Source of the DNA: Ensifer sp. USDA 6670
GTDB taxonomy: Bacteria; Pseudomonadota; Alphaproteobacteria; Rhizobiales; Rhizobiaceae
Assembly: GCA_000421085.1 (NCBI GenBank)
Contig: ATWE01000015.1
Span: forward strand, 1 to 64,000
Length of the DNA stretch: 64,000 nt
Direction: 5' to 3'
The notes beneath the pieces are model-generated. The model had not been told where the DNA came from and made no database searches. It worked only from the letters and a program-made list of their open reading frames with translations. Below, piece by piece: positions 1-8,329 of the stretch (position 1 is its first letter; every line of letters starts with the position of its first letter). The position numbers were made by a program, and so were the translations under genes.

Positions 1-149
1 GCCCCCGACAGCGTGAAATCGTCGGTATGGCAGATGCCGGTCGCCTTCACCTCGACCAGCACCTCGCCGGCCCGCGGGCCTTCGAGCTGCACGGTCATGA
101 CCTCCAGCGGCTTGCCGGCTTCCAAGGCCACGGCGGCGCGTACGTCCAT
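1..149 (-). CDS. S-(hydroxymethyl)glutathione dehydrogenase / class III alcohol dehydrogenase, N-terminal part
   Basis: Only the first 49 codons lie in the window; the gene runs off the left edge. The N-terminus reads like zinc-dependent class III alcohol dehydrogenases, which oxidise S-hydroxymethylglutathione during formaldehyde detoxification in the cytosol. The motif GICHTDDFTLSG is visible, with Cys40 expected to be the catalytic-zinc ligand. The ATG is preceded by GGAG seven bases upstream, which supports this start. The family is clear, but class III cannot be separated from other class I/III enzymes without the rest of the protein. Confidence 0.85.
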   Translation of the reverse strand, partial: MDVRAAVALEAGKPLEVMTVQLEGPRAGEVLVEVKATGICHTDDFTLSG

Positions 150-239
150 TTCTCTACTCCATCAAACTAAGGAACAACGAGGCGGGGCGACCGTCATATC
201 GCGCCGGTCGCCGCCGGCAAGAGGAAAAATCCTATCCGA

Positions 240-638
240 TCACCGAACGTCCTGGTCCAGGCGTTCGAATTCCATTTCGAGTGCCGCAATGGCCTCGGCG
301 GTTTGCTCGTGCAGCTTCTTTATGAGATCCAGCTGCTTGCGAAGTTCATTCCCCGAAGCATCTTCAGCGTTATCATCCGGTGCGCGTCCGATCCCGGCCA
401 TCAGCCAGGCGGGCGTCACGCCAAGCACGCCGGCCAGCATGAACAGGCGATTGGCCCGCGGTTCGGCACGATCGCGCTCCCAGGAGGAAATGGTGTCGTT
501 GCGGACACCGAGCTTGCTGGCCAGCTCTTTCGTAGAGAGCCCCGTCGCGTCACGCGCTCTCCAGATTCGACCGCCCAGCGTATCGCCGTCTCCTGTCTCA
601 CGCAGACGTGCAATCGCATTCTCGGTTGATAACAGCAT
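240..638 (-). CDS. XRE-family helix-turn-helix regulator
   Basis: A 132-residue protein with a Cro/C1-type helix-turn-helix at about residues 22-80 (RIWRARDATGLSTKELASKL followed by a WERDRAEPR-type recognition helix) and a charged, probably coiled-coil tail at about 97-130. An in-frame upstream extension to 746 exists, but the ATG at 638 has an excellent AAGGAGCT ribosome site and sits at the family's usual distance from the HTH, so that start was chosen. It probably acts as a cytosolic DNA-binding dimer. The target is unknown. The divergent-looking spacing to lipB and the adjacent formaldehyde dehydrogenase gene gives no firm clue. Confidence 0.85.
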   Translation of the reverse strand: MLLSTENAIARLRETGDGDTLGGRIWRARDATGLSTKELASKLGVRNDTISSWERDRAEPRANRLFMLAGVLGVTPAWLMAGIGRAPDDNAEDASGNELRKQLDLIKKLHEQTAEAIAALEMEFERLDQDVR

Positions 639-821
639 GGTAGCTCCTTTCGCCTGTTGTCGTTGTCGGATGCCGAGGCACCCTGACTGCCCGCGGTGGG
701 GCGAAGGTGAAGGGAGCTTATAGGCTTTTCCTTGCGGATGGGGCAATGTGAAGCGGCAAAAAGACGGCTAAAAGCGGCTTTGCCGCCATTTCCAAACGGA
801 GCGACGTGCCGCAGAACCCTG

Positions 822-1541
822 CTATTCGTTCTCGGCGCGCGTCGGGCCAAAGACCCTTTCGAAGGCTTCCCTCAGCCTGATATCGACGTCGGCCATCATG
901 ACCGGCAGACCGAGATCGACGAGGCTGGTGACACCATAGCCGCGAATTCCGCAAGGCACGATGCCCCCGAAATGCTCGAGGTCGGGATCGACGTTCAACG
1001 ACAATCCGTGAAAGCTCACCCATTTGCGCAAGCGAATGCCGATTGCCGCTATCTTGTCCTCCGCCATCGAGCCGTCCATGAGAGGCGGCTTCTCCGGGCG
1101 GCGCACCCAGACGCCGACACGATCTTCGCGGCGTTCGCCCTTGACGTTCATGGAATCGAGCGTGGCGATGATGACGCTCTCGAGTGCGGCGACAAATCCG
1201 CGGACGTCCTGGCGTCTGCGCTTCAAGTCGAGCATGACGTAGACGACCCGCTGCCCGGGACCGTGATAGGTGTATTCGCCGCCTCTTCCGGTTGCAAATA
1301 CCGGGAGCAGATCCGGCATCACGAGATCGGCGGCGTTGGCGCTGGTTCCCGCGGTGTAAAGCGGCGGGTGCTCGACTAGCCAGACCAGCTCGTCGGCGGT
1401 GCCGTCCGCGATCGCAGCCGCCTCGCGCTCCATCGTCTCGACGGCCTCTGGATAATCGACAAGGGAAGGCGCAATGCGCCACCGCACCGGCGGTGCATCC
1501 GGCGGAGCGAACATGCTCTGGATAAGGTCTTCGCGTTGCAT
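822..1541 (-). CDS. lipB: Octanoyl-[acyl carrier protein]:protein octanoyltransferase LipB
   Basis: LipB moves octanoyl groups from acyl carrier protein to lipoyl-domain lysines (pyruvate and 2-oxoglutarate dehydrogenases, GcvH), the first step of lipoate synthesis; LipA, encoded near 57 kb, finishes the job. The 239-residue product shows the family blocks [14 protein letters not shown] (about 84-97), [20 protein letters not shown] (163-182) and FGGIVPCGI (191-199). Lys163 and Cys197 are the expected catalytic pair. The start at 1541 has AAGG five bases upstream; a 13-codon longer form from 1580 has no visible ribosome site. It is followed on the same strand by the XRE gene, with no sign of tight coupling. 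Confidence 0.95.
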   Translation of the reverse strand: MQREDLIQSMFAPPDAPPVRWRIAPSLVDYPEAVETMEREAAAIADGTADELVWLVEHPPLYTAGTSANAADLVMPDLLPVFATGRGGEYTYHGPGQRVVYVMLDLKRRRQDVRGFVAALESVIIATLDSMNVKGERREDRVGVWVRRPEKPPLMDGSMAEDKIAAIGIRLRKWVSFHGLSLNVDPDLEHFGGIVPCGIRGYGVTSLVDLGLPVMMADVDIRLREAFERVFGPTRAENE

Positions 1542-1674
1542 GGGAACCTTGCGAATGCTGATTTTTTCCGGCCTGTACATGGGGACGCCGGCGGCAAGAG
1601 TCCAGCGTTTCCAGTGGCTCGCGGGGAGCCGATCGAAATAGTTTTGTTTCTCGTCAAATTTCTGTGGTCATGCA

Positions 1675-1703
1675 CTTGTGCACCCGGAATCCTTTTGCTA
1701 CAT
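1675..1703 (+). promoter_or_regulatory. Probable sigma-70 promoter of tRNA-Leu
   Basis: CTTGTG, a 17-base spacer and CTACAT match the rhizobial housekeeping consensus CTTGAC-N17-CTATAT. The predicted start of transcription near 1710 lies about 29 bases before the mature tRNA. The -35 region overlaps a small TGCAC-TT-GTGCA dyad whose meaning is unknown. Confidence 0.6.
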
Positions 1704-1738
1704 GCAGCCCCGCCGACGCAATCGGCACCTACCACGAT

Positions 1739-1823
1739 GCGGTCGTGGCGGAATTGGTAGACGCGCAGCGTTGAGGTCGCTGTGGGGCAACCCGTGGAAG
1801 TTCGAGTCTTCTCGACCGCACCA
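1739..1823 (+). tRNA. tRNA-Leu (anticodon GAG)
   Basis: An 85-nt class II tRNA. The acceptor stem is GCGGTCG pairing with CGACCGC, the T-arm contains TTCGAGTC, and the anticodon stem AGCG/CGCT encloses the loop TTGAGGT, giving anticodon GAG for CUC/CUU leucine codons. A long variable arm is present, as expected for tRNA-Leu. The 3' CCA is encoded. It is flanked by a promoter and a terminator, so it is probably transcribed alone. Confidence 0.95.
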
Positions 1824-1835
1824 TCTTAGATGAAG

Positions 1836-1878
1836 AAGCCCCCGTAACCAGATGGTTCCGTGGGTTTTTTTATTTTTA
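1836..1878 (+). terminator. Rho-independent terminator after tRNA-Leu
   Basis: An imperfect stem (AAGCCCCCGTAACC against GGTTCCGTGGGTTT, with wobble pairs and two mismatches) around an AGAT loop is followed by a run of seven T and then ATTTTT. It lies 13 bases after the tRNA CCA end. Confidence 0.8.
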
Positions 1879-2314
1879 ATCCTCTTTCACGACGTTGTTG
1901 CTGGACGCGGTTGGACGCGAGGACTATCCTTTGAATTACGGCGCACAACGGCTCGGCGTCATGCCTCGGGCCACAGCGTCGTCCAGGTCTCTGCTCCGTG
2001 CCGATGCGGAGCGCCCGCCAAGACATCGACATGGGGGTGCCCGATCACGAAATCACCGTCCTGCATGACGTTGTTGATGGCTAAATTCGTGGAATCGCAA
2101 AAAAAAAGTCGGCGAATGGGCAGGGACAAGTTATGATTCGCTTGTCATGACGGATTCGCGAGAAGCGCCGGCATGATGGGGTGACAGAGCGACGAGTCTT
2201 GCGGAGTGTGCGCCTCACAACTTTCACGAGGCGCCGATCGGTCGGTCCCGAACTGATAAGCGGATGTTCGTCGCTCGCTGCTGCTTCGGTATCCGTTTCA
2301 GTGTCGGTTATGAA
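1879..2314. other. Gene-free interval between tRNA-Leu and the prkA operon
   Basis: About 435 bases without a convincing gene. Short open frames on both strands lack ribosome sites and read as random arginine-rich sequence. A run of nine A near 2100 and an ATG-poor, moderately AT-rich stretch are the only visible features. No copy of the tRNA 3' end was seen, so there is no sign of an integrated element. Confidence 0.6.
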
Positions 2315-2340
2315 GGAACTTTGAAGCTAGGAAAGCCGTT
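2315..2340 (+). promoter_or_regulatory. Candidate RpoE2 (EcfG general stress sigma) promoter of prkA operon
   Basis: GGAAC at 2315-2319 is followed 19 bases later by TT at 2339-2340, with CG just before it (CGTT). This fits the GGAAC-N18/19-TT consensus known for the S. meliloti general-stress sigma factor RpoE2. Transcription would start near 2347, about 60 bases before the prkA ATG. Assignment is by motif only. Confidence 0.65.
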
Positions 2341-2407
2341 CACCTGAAGCAGATGCCGAAAGGCAGCGAGCCCGTTTCAACCAAGCGGCTTGCCGCGGGA
2401 GAGCACG

Positions 2408-4357
2408 ATGCAAAGGAGTGAATCTGACGTCTTCGATCTCTTTTCGGAGATTTATACGAGTGCAGCGCAAGAAGAGATAAGTCTACAGGAATATCTCCTC
2501 GCATGTCGCGACGACAAAAGCATGTACGCCACCGCTCAGGAAAGAATGGTGGACGCAATTGGAGACCCGATTCTCGTCGATACCAGCGCTGACGAGCGTC
2601 TAGGTCGGATCTTCGCAAACCGAACCATCAAAATTTACCCGGCCTTCTCCGACTTCTTCGGCATGGAAGACACGATCGAGCGGATCGTCGGCTACTTCCG
2701 CTATGCCGCCCAGGGTCTCGAGGAGCGCAAGCAGATCCTCTATCTCCTGGGGCCGGTCGGCGGCGGCAAGTCCTCGCTCGCAGAAAGATTGAAGAAGCTG
2801 ATGGAACTGCGGCCGATCTACACGCTGATGGTCGACGGCAAGATCAGCCCGGTTTTCGAATCGCCGCTCGGCCTGTTCCATCCCGAACGCATGGCCGATC
2901 TCCTGGAAGATAAATACGGCATCGCCCGGAGGAGGCTGACAGGCCTGATCTCTCCCTGGGCCGCCAAGCGGCTGGACGAGGTCGGTGGCGACATATCCAA
3001 GTTCAGCGTCGTCAAGCTGATGCCGTCGCGCCTGCGTCAGATCGGCATCGCCAAGACCGAGCCGGGCGACGAGAACAATCAGGATGTCTCCTCGCTTGTC
3101 GGCAAGGTCGATATCCGTCAGCTCGAGAACTACAGCCAGGCCGACCCGGATGCCTACTCCTACAGCGGCGGCCTGAACCGCACGACGCAGGGGCTGCTCG
3201 AATTCGTCGAGATGTTCAAGGCGCCGATCAAGGTCCTGCATCCTCTTCTGACGGCTACCCAGGAAGGCAGCTACAATGGTACCGAAAACTTCGGCGCATT
3301 CCCGTTTCAGGGCACCATTCTGGCCCACTCCAACGAATCGGAATGGCTGCAGTTCAAGAACAACCGCAACAACGAGGCGTTCCTGGACCGCATCCTGGTG
3401 GTCAAGGTGCCCTATTGCCTGCGCGTCACCGAGGAAAAGCAGATTTACGAAAAGCTTCTTCGCGAGAGCGAGCTGGTGAGCAATCCCTGCGCACCCGAGG
3501 TGTTGGAGATACTGAGCCGTTTCACCGTATCCACCCGGCTCGTTCCTCACGAGAATTCGTCTCTCTACACCAAGATGCGCGTCTATGACGGCGAGAACCT
3601 CAAGGATGTCGACCCGAAGGCACGATCGGTGCAGGAATATCGGGACGCTGCCGGCGTCGACGAGGGCATGACGGGCGTCAGCACCCGCTTCGCCTTCAAG
3701 GTCCTTTCCGAGGCCTTCAATTACGACACCAAGGAGGTCGCGGCCGATCCCGTACATCTGATGTACATCCTGGAGCAGGCCATCAAGCGCGAGCAGTTTG
3801 CGAAGGAGACGGAGGCAGCCTATCTCGACTTCATCAAGTCGGAACTCGCGACCCGTTATGCGGAATTCATCGGCCACGAGATCCAGAAGGCCTATCTCGA
3901 GTCCTACAGCGAATACGGCCAGAATCTGTTCGACCGCTATATCGCCTATGCCGATGCCTGGCTCGAGGACCAGGACTTCAAGGATCCCGATACGGGGCAG
4001 ATCCTCAACCGCAAGATCCTCGACAGCGAGCTGTCTCAGATCGAAAAACCGGCTGGCATCGCCAACCCGAAGGACTTCCGCAACGAGGTCGTCAAGTTCA
4101 CCTTGCGGGCTCGGGCCAAGAACCATGGCAAGAACCCGTCCTGGACGAGCTATGAGAAACTCCGCGAAGTCATCGAGAAACGCATGTTCGGCCAGGTCGA
4201 GGACCTGTTGCCGGTCATCAGCTTCGGGTCGAAGAAGGACAGCTCCACAGAGAAGCAGCATGTCGAATTCGTACAGCGCATGAAGGAGCGTGGGTACACC
4301 GAACGGCAGGTGCGACGTCTGGTCGACTGGTACATGCGTGTAAACAAGGCGGGTTGA
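2408..4357 (+). CDS. prkA: PrkA family AAA+ serine protein kinase (YeaG-like)
   Basis: A 649-residue cytosolic protein, the normal size for PrkA/YeaG, which combines an AAA+ ATPase module with a kinase-like C-terminal domain and is linked to stress and starvation responses. The Walker A motif GPVGGGKS lies at about residues 115-122; the C-terminal part ends in the typical basic YTERQVRRLVDWYM region. The chosen ATG at 2408 has GGGAG upstream; a TTG six codons earlier is in frame but less likely. It is the first gene of a three-gene operon with yeaH and spoVR, the same trio induced by sigma-S in enterobacteria (yeaG-yeaH, with the spoVR homologue ycgB). Here an RpoE2-type promoter sits upstream. 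Confidence 0.95.
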   Translation: MQRSESDVFDLFSEIYTSAAQEEISLQEYLLACRDDKSMYATAQERMVDAIGDPILVDTSADERLGRIFANRTIKIYPAFSDFFGMEDTIERIVGYFRYAAQGLEERKQILYLLGPVGGGKSSLAERLKKLMELRPIYTLMVDGKISPVFESPLGLFHPERMADLLEDKYGIARRRLTGLISPWAAKRLDEVGGDISKFSVVKLMPSRLRQIGIAKTEPGDENNQDVSSLVGKVDIRQLENYSQADPDAYSYSGGLNRTTQGLLEFVEMFKAPIKVLHPLLTATQEGSYNGTENFGAFPFQGTILAHSNESEWLQFKNNRNNEAFLDRILVVKVPYCLRVTEEKQIYEKLLRESELVSNPCAPEVLEILSRFTVSTRLVPHENSSLYTKMRVYDGENLKDVDPKARSVQEYRDAAGVDEGMTGVSTRFAFKVLSEAFNYDTKEVAADPVHLMYILEQAIKREQFAKETEAAYLDFIKSELATRYAEFIGHEIQKAYLESYSEYGQNLFDRYIAYADAWLEDQDFKDPDTGQILNRKILDSELSQIEKPAGIANPKDFRNEVVKFTLRARAKNHGKNPSWTSYEKLREVIEKRMFGQVEDLLPVISFGSKKDSSTEKQHVEFVQRMKERGYTERQVRRLVDWYMRVNKAG

Positions 4358-4381
4358 GGCTGCGGATGCGGGGGTTAGCTA

Positions 4382-5698
4382 ATGCCGAATTTCATCGACC
4401 GTCGCCTCAATCCGAAGGATAAGAGTCTCGGTAACAGGCAACGCTTCCTGAAACGGGCACGAGAGGAACTGAAGCGAACCATCAAAGAGCGGGTCAAGTC
4501 GGGCAAGATCGCGGATGTCGATGCCGAACAGAACGTGTCCATGCCCGCACGCGGCGTCAACGAGCCGGCTTTCCAACCGGACGCCAACAGCGGTGAGCGA
4601 CGCCACGTCCTACCGGGCAACCGGGAGTTCGCGGCGGGAGACCGCATTCCCAAAAGGGGGTCGGGTGGCGGTGCGGGCAGCGCGGGTGCCGGCACCGGCC
4701 AAAGCGAAGACGAGTTTCAGTTCGTCCTTTCGCGCGAGGAGGTGCTCGATCTCTTCTTCGAGGACCTCGAGCTCCCCGACATGGTGAAGCTCAATCTGAA
4801 GGAATCGGTTACCTTCAAGCGACGGCGCGCCGGTTTCAGCGCGAGCGGCTCGCCGACGAACATCAATGTCGGCCGCACCATGCGCAACAGCTACGGCCGC
4901 CGCATCGCATTGCGGCGGCCGTCGCGCCGGGAAATCGAGGCGTTAGCCGACGAGATTGCGGGGCTGGAGACGGAGCCGCGCGGACGCATCAAGCACCGGC
5001 AGCGCCTGGAGGAACTGCGCCAGAAGCTCGACAGTCTCGAGCGTCGGCGCCGGCGCATTCCCTACGTCGATCCCGTGGACATTCGCTTCAATCGTTTCGA
5101 GCCGCAGCCGCTGCCGAATGCGAGTGCGGTCATGTTCTGCCTCATGGATGTCTCGGCTTCGATGGGGGAGCGGGAGAAGGACCTTGCCAAGCGCTTTTTC
5201 GTGCTGCTGCACCTCTTCCTCAAGCGGCGCTACGAGCGGATCGACATCGTATTCATCCGGCACACCGACGAGGCCGGCGAGGTCGACGAGAATACCTTCT
5301 TCTATAGCAAGCAGAGCGGCGGCACGGTCGTTTCCACCGCGCTGGAAGAGATGCTGCGCGTCATCCGGGAGCGCTACCCTGCCCACGAATGGAACATCTA
5401 TGCCGCGCAGGCGTCGGACGGCGAGAATATCTCAGGCGACTCCGAACGCTGCGCTTCCCTTCTTCACGACGAACTGATGGGACTTTGCCAATATTACGCC
5501 TATGTCGAGATTATCGATGAGCGAGAGACGGAGATTTTCGGCACAACCGATAACGGGACTTCGCTTTGGCGGGCCTATCGCACCGTCGACGGCGAATGGC
5601 CGAATTTCCAGATGACCCGCATCGCGAAACCGGCGGATATCTACCCCGTTTTCCGAAAACTCTTCGGCAAGCAGCCGGAAATGCAATTGCGCAAGTGA
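4382..5698 (+). CDS. yeaH: YeaH/YhbH family (UPF0229) protein with von Willebrand A-like domain
   Basis: A 438-residue member of the UPF0229 family. The N-terminal half is highly charged and includes a Gly/Ala-rich linker (about 93-106). The C-terminal half carries a VWA-like fold with a MIDAS-type DVSAS at about residues 256-260. The family is a constant partner of PrkA; its biochemical role is not established, though a metal-dependent protein interaction function is a fair inference from the MIDAS motif. It begins 24 bases after prkA and is followed by spoVR after 12 bases, so the three are almost certainly cotranscribed. Confidence 0.92.
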   Translation: MPNFIDRRLNPKDKSLGNRQRFLKRAREELKRTIKERVKSGKIADVDAEQNVSMPARGVNEPAFQPDANSGERRHVLPGNREFAAGDRIPKRGSGGGAGSAGAGTGQSEDEFQFVLSREEVLDLFFEDLELPDMVKLNLKESVTFKRRRAGFSASGSPTNINVGRTMRNSYGRRIALRRPSRREIEALADEIAGLETEPRGRIKHRQRLEELRQKLDSLERRRRRIPYVDPVDIRFNRFEPQPLPNASAVMFCLMDVSASMGEREKDLAKRFFVLLHLFLKRRYERIDIVFIRHTDEAGEVDENTFFYSKQSGGTVVSTALEEMLRVIRERYPAHEWNIYAAQASDGENISGDSERCASLLHDELMGLCQYYAYVEIIDERETEIFGTTDNGTSLWRAYRTVDGEWPNFQMTRIAKPADIYPVFRKLFGKQPEMQLRK

Positions 5699-5710
5699 AA
5701 AGGGACCGGG

Positions 5711-7258
5711 ATGTCAAAAGGCGCCGCCTCAAACCTTCTGTTCCAAAGTTCCGACTGGAATTTCGAGACGCTGGCGCGCACCTACGATGCCATCGAGGAG
5801 ATCGCGCTCGACGATCTCGGTCTCGACGTATATCCCAATCAGCTCGAGATCATCTCCTCCGAGCAGATGCTGGATGCCTATTCGTCGGTGGGCATGCCGC
5901 TCATGTACCAGCATTGGTCCTTCGGGAAGCGCTTCGTTTTCGAGGATCATCTCTATCGCAGGGGCCGGCGCGGCCTCGCTTATGAGCTGGTGATCAACTC
6001 CAATCCCTGCATCACCTACTTGATGGAGGAGAATACCATGGCCATGCAGGCCCTGGTGACCGCACATGCAGCCTTCGGCCACAATCATTTTTTCAAGAAC
6101 AACTACCTCTTCCGACAGTGGACCGACGCCAGCGCAATCCTCAGCTATATGGACTTCGCGAAAAAATACATCAGCAAATGCGAAGAACGGCACGGAACGC
6201 CGGCAGTCGAGGCGATTCTCGACTCTGCCCATGCACTCATGGAGCAGGGCGTCTTCCGCTACAGACGGCCACCGCGCCTGTCGACCGAAAAAGAGCAGGA
6301 GCGGATGCGCGAGAGGCTGGAATATGAAGAGCAGACCTTTAGCGACCTGTGGAGAACGCTTCCGCCCGCAGGGGAGAACAACGATCCGACGCAATTGGAA
6401 AGGGAGCTCTCCGAGCGGAAAAAATCACTGAACCTCCCGGAAGAGAACCTGCTTTATTTCCTGGAGAAGACCAGCCTGATCCTCGAGCCCTGGCAGCGGG
6501 AGATACTGCGAATCGTTCGCGTGATCGCTCAATACTTCTATCCGCAGCGACAGACGAAGGTGATGAACGAGGGATGCGCCACCTTCGTCCACTACACCAT
6601 CATGAACACCCTCTTCGACCAGGACAAAATAAGCGAAGGCGCGATGCTGGAGATTCTCCAGAGTCATACCAACGTCGTTTTTCAGCCGGGCTTCGACGAT
6701 CCCCGCTTTCCCGGGATCAACCCCTATGCGCTGGGATTTGCCATGATGCAGGACATCGAGCGCATCTGCGTCGAGCCGACGGCGGAGGATCGCGATTGGT
6801 TTCCCGAAATCGCCGGGACCGGACTTTGGCGCGAGACGCTTCTCGATGCCTGGGCGAACCATCGCGACGAGTCCTTCATCCTGCAGTTCCTGAGCCCTGC
6901 GCTGATCCGCAAGTTTCGGCTGTTTCTGCTGACGGACGAGGCGGACGACAATTTCTGCGAGGTGGCATCCATCCATAACGAGCGCGGCTATGAAACGATA
7001 CGCGGCGCTCTCGCCCGCAGCTACGACATCGGAAGCAGTCAGCCGGATATCCAGGTGATGGACGTCGATTTGCTGGGCGACCGGCACCTGCGATTGCAAC
7101 ACAATGTGAAGAATGGAGTGCTCCTGGAGGAGAACAGCCGCGATGCCACTCTGCGCCACGTTCGCCGCCTGTGGGGTTACGAGGTGAGCCTCGCCGGCGT
7201 CGACATGGAGACCGGCGAGACGCTCTACGAGTGCTCGACTGAGGAACTGTCGGACTAG
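5711..7258 (+). CDS. spoVR: SpoVR family protein (YcgB-like)
   Basis: A 515-residue SpoVR/YcgB homologue, close to the usual length of about 500-510. The conserved family segments are present: the N-terminal YPNQLEIISSEQMLDAYSSV region, the GMPLMYQHWSFGKRF block near residues 63-77, and EGCATFVHYTIMNTLFD in the middle. The first member was named for spore cortex formation in Bacillus, but most members are in non-spore-formers and are expressed in stationary phase or stress. It is the last gene of the prkA operon. A palindromic repeat begins 13 bases after the stop and may shape the transcript end. Confidence 0.95.
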   Translation: MSKGAASNLLFQSSDWNFETLARTYDAIEEIALDDLGLDVYPNQLEIISSEQMLDAYSSVGMPLMYQHWSFGKRFVFEDHLYRRGRRGLAYELVINSNPCITYLMEENTMAMQALVTAHAAFGHNHFFKNNYLFRQWTDASAILSYMDFAKKYISKCEERHGTPAVEAILDSAHALMEQGVFRYRRPPRLSTEKEQERMRERLEYEEQTFSDLWRTLPPAGENNDPTQLERELSERKKSLNLPEENLLYFLEKTSLILEPWQREILRIVRVIAQYFYPQRQTKVMNEGCATFVHYTIMNTLFDQDKISEGAMLEILQSHTNVVFQPGFDDPRFPGINPYALGFAMMQDIERICVEPTAEDRDWFPEIAGTGLWRETLLDAWANHRDESFILQFLSPALIRKFRLFLLTDEADDNFCEVASIHNERGYETIRGALARSYDIGSSQPDIQVMDVDLLGDRHLRLQHNVKNGVLLEENSRDATLRHVRRLWGYEVSLAGVDMETGETLYECSTEELSD

Positions 7259-7271
7259 CTAAGGCCACCCC

Positions 7272-7361
7272 CTGTGCTCGTCACAGGGATTCAGCCAGAC
7301 CAAGTCCTTGGGCTTACCGCGCCGCAGACGCGGCGCTGCTGGATCTTCGTGACAAGCACAG
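7272..7361 (+). repeat. Rhizobial intergenic palindromic repeat, full copy
   Basis: Outer arms CTGTGCTCGTCACAGGGAT and GATCTTCGTGACAAGCACAG are near-complementary and enclose an inner CCGCGCCGCAGACGCGGCGC hairpin. A second, truncated copy with the same core lies at 10992-11072. Position directly after spoVR fits the habit of such elements of sitting at operon ends. Confidence 0.75.
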
Positions 7362-7449
7362 AGAGGAGATGGAGGAAAGTTTGCAGTCCTCCAGAATGCG
7401 CTTTTAAGCGGGATGAGTGTGAGCGGTGTTCCGCCCGCGTCCCGGGTCT

Positions 7450-7464
7450 CATGATTTCAGGTCG
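7450..7464. repeat. 15-mer shared with hairpin at 16.08 kb
   Basis: CATGATTTCAGGTCG here is identical to the left arm of the perfect hairpin at 16081-16111. It sits just past the 3' end of the 117-residue membrane protein gene. This looks like a remnant half of the same repeat family. Confidence 0.5.
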
Positions 7465-7473
7465 ACCCGGCAA

Positions 7474-7827
7474 TTATTTCTCGGTTCCCTCCGGGGAAAC
7501 CTGCTGCGACTCGCCGCCGGTGCCGGTTTGTGCCGTGGGATCCCGGTCGGTCGGGACGGGCTGTCCGGTGCCGACGCTGCCTGTCTGCTCCGGAGAAGGC
7601 GCTGGCTGAACCTGTTCCGTTTCCGTGAGGCGGTCGTCGTCGGTGCTTTCGCCCCAGATTTCGACGGCGCCCCAGGCGAGGAGGGCTAGGAACAGTCCGC
7701 CGACGAGGACCCCAAGCACCGGAACGCCTGTGCGACCCTGCTTGGCTTCCTCACCGGTGAAATTCTCCCGATCCGCTCCGTGCGTTGCCGAGGCCGGATC
7801 GCCGCGTTCGTCAAGATATTTGGCCAT
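7474..7827 (-). CDS. Small single-pass membrane protein, function unknown
   Basis: A 117-residue protein not recognised as a named family. Residues 1-34 are hydrophilic and probably cytosolic. A hydrophobic segment at about 35-58 (VPVLGVLVGGLFLALLAWGA) forms one membrane helix, and the C-terminal half is a Pro/Thr/Gln/Glu-rich, likely disordered tail. The N-terminal MAKYLDERGDPAS is a common opening of small rhizobial membrane proteins. A close match to the RpoE2 promoter lies upstream at 7954-7979, separated from the gene by an ABC-type repeat that would form part of the leader. This suggests a general-stress envelope protein. Coding looks real from GC-rich third positions and a clean stop. 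Confidence 0.75.
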   Translation of the reverse strand: MAKYLDERGDPASATHGADRENFTGEEAKQGRTGVPVLGVLVGGLFLALLAWGAVEIWGESTDDDRLTETEQVQPAPSPEQTGSVGTGQPVPTDRDPTAQTGTGGESQQVSPEGTEK

Positions 7828-7848
7828 CGCTTTGACTCCACTGGCTAT

Positions 7849-7951
7849 CTACAGCGCCGCGCCTCAAGGGAGGCGAGAGGTCGTTGTAGCACCTTGAATT
7901 GCTGCATCTTTCGTCCTTGGACCGGCTAGGATCCGAGGATGCATTCAGTAG
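7849..7951. repeat. ABC-type Rhizobium intergenic element
   Basis: A CTACAGCGCCGCGC ... GTCGTTGTAGCAC hairpin is followed by TTGAATTGCTGCATCTTTCGTCCTTGG-type sequence (quoted here in two parts: TTGAATTGCTGCAT and CTTTCGTCCTTGG) and ends GCATTCAGTAG. This is the layout of the well-known S. meliloti three-part palindromic element. Similar copies lie at 16503-16604 and, truncated, at 25484-25531. Here it would fall inside the 5' leader of the downstream minus-strand gene. Confidence 0.85.
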
Positions 7952-7953
7952 GG

Positions 7954-7979
7954 AACGGAGCGGAGGCCGACAATGTTCC
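7954..7979 (-). promoter_or_regulatory. Candidate RpoE2 promoter for the 117-residue membrane protein
   Basis: On the minus strand GGAAC (plus positions 7979-7975) is followed by 17 bases, CG and TT (7955-7954), an exact fit to GGAAC-N17-CGTT. The first gene downstream is the small membrane protein starting at 7827. The resulting leader of about 115-120 bases would include a complete ABC-type repeat. Confidence 0.6.
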
Positions 7980-7983
7980 GTGA

Positions 7984-8250
7984 TCAGTCGCCGGGCGGCC
8001 AGGAGTCGGCGACGCTGCGGCGAACGAGCTTATATGTATGGTCGGGTTGAACCTCATAGGTCTCGAAGACCATGGTGCCCTCATGGAGGAACCGGTTCTG
8101 GATCCTGGTTCCCGGGGCGGCGCGGGTCTTCCGAGAGGAGGCAGTTTCTCCATAGGTGAGGCTTCCGGGAAGCGGCTCCAGGTCGGGAGGGGTCGCGGTG
8201 CAGGCTGCAAGCGCAACCACACAGAGAAGCATGAGGGCTATTTTCTTCAT
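7984..8250 (-). CDS. Small predicted lipoprotein
   Basis: An 88-residue protein with a lipoprotein signal peptide: MKKIALMLLCVVALAAC, where LAAC is the lipobox and the cysteine at position 17 is the expected acylation site. The mature part is about 70 residues, polar, with no recognised domain. The ATG at 8250 has AAGGA six bases upstream; a TTG one codon earlier is unlikely to be used. Probably sorted to the inner leaflet of the outer membrane because the residue after Cys is Thr, not Asp. Function unknown. Confidence 0.75.
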   Translation of the reverse strand: MKKIALMLLCVVALAACTATPPDLEPLPGSLTYGETASSRKTRAAPGTRIQNRFLHEGTMVFETYEVQPDHTYKLVRRSVADSWPPGD

Positions 8251-8329
8251 CAATTGTCCTTCGCCTTACTATTTAGGAGCCGAGGGCCGACCGGAAAACG
8301 GTTTACGGCAGATTGAAGGGGTGCCGCAA

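Noticed and set aside
1852-2136. A 94-codon plus-strand frame after tRNA-Leu
   Set aside because: It begins inside the tRNA terminator, lacks a ribosome site and reads as arginine/serine-rich random sequence.
1739-2407. tRNA-Leu as an integration site with an adjacent island
   Set aside because: No integrase and no repeat of the tRNA 3' end was seen; the downstream genes are core stress genes.
2600-4261. A 553-codon minus-strand frame across prkA
   Set aside because: Antisense to prkA, Leu/Asp/Arg-rich without any family; typical GC-rich shadow.
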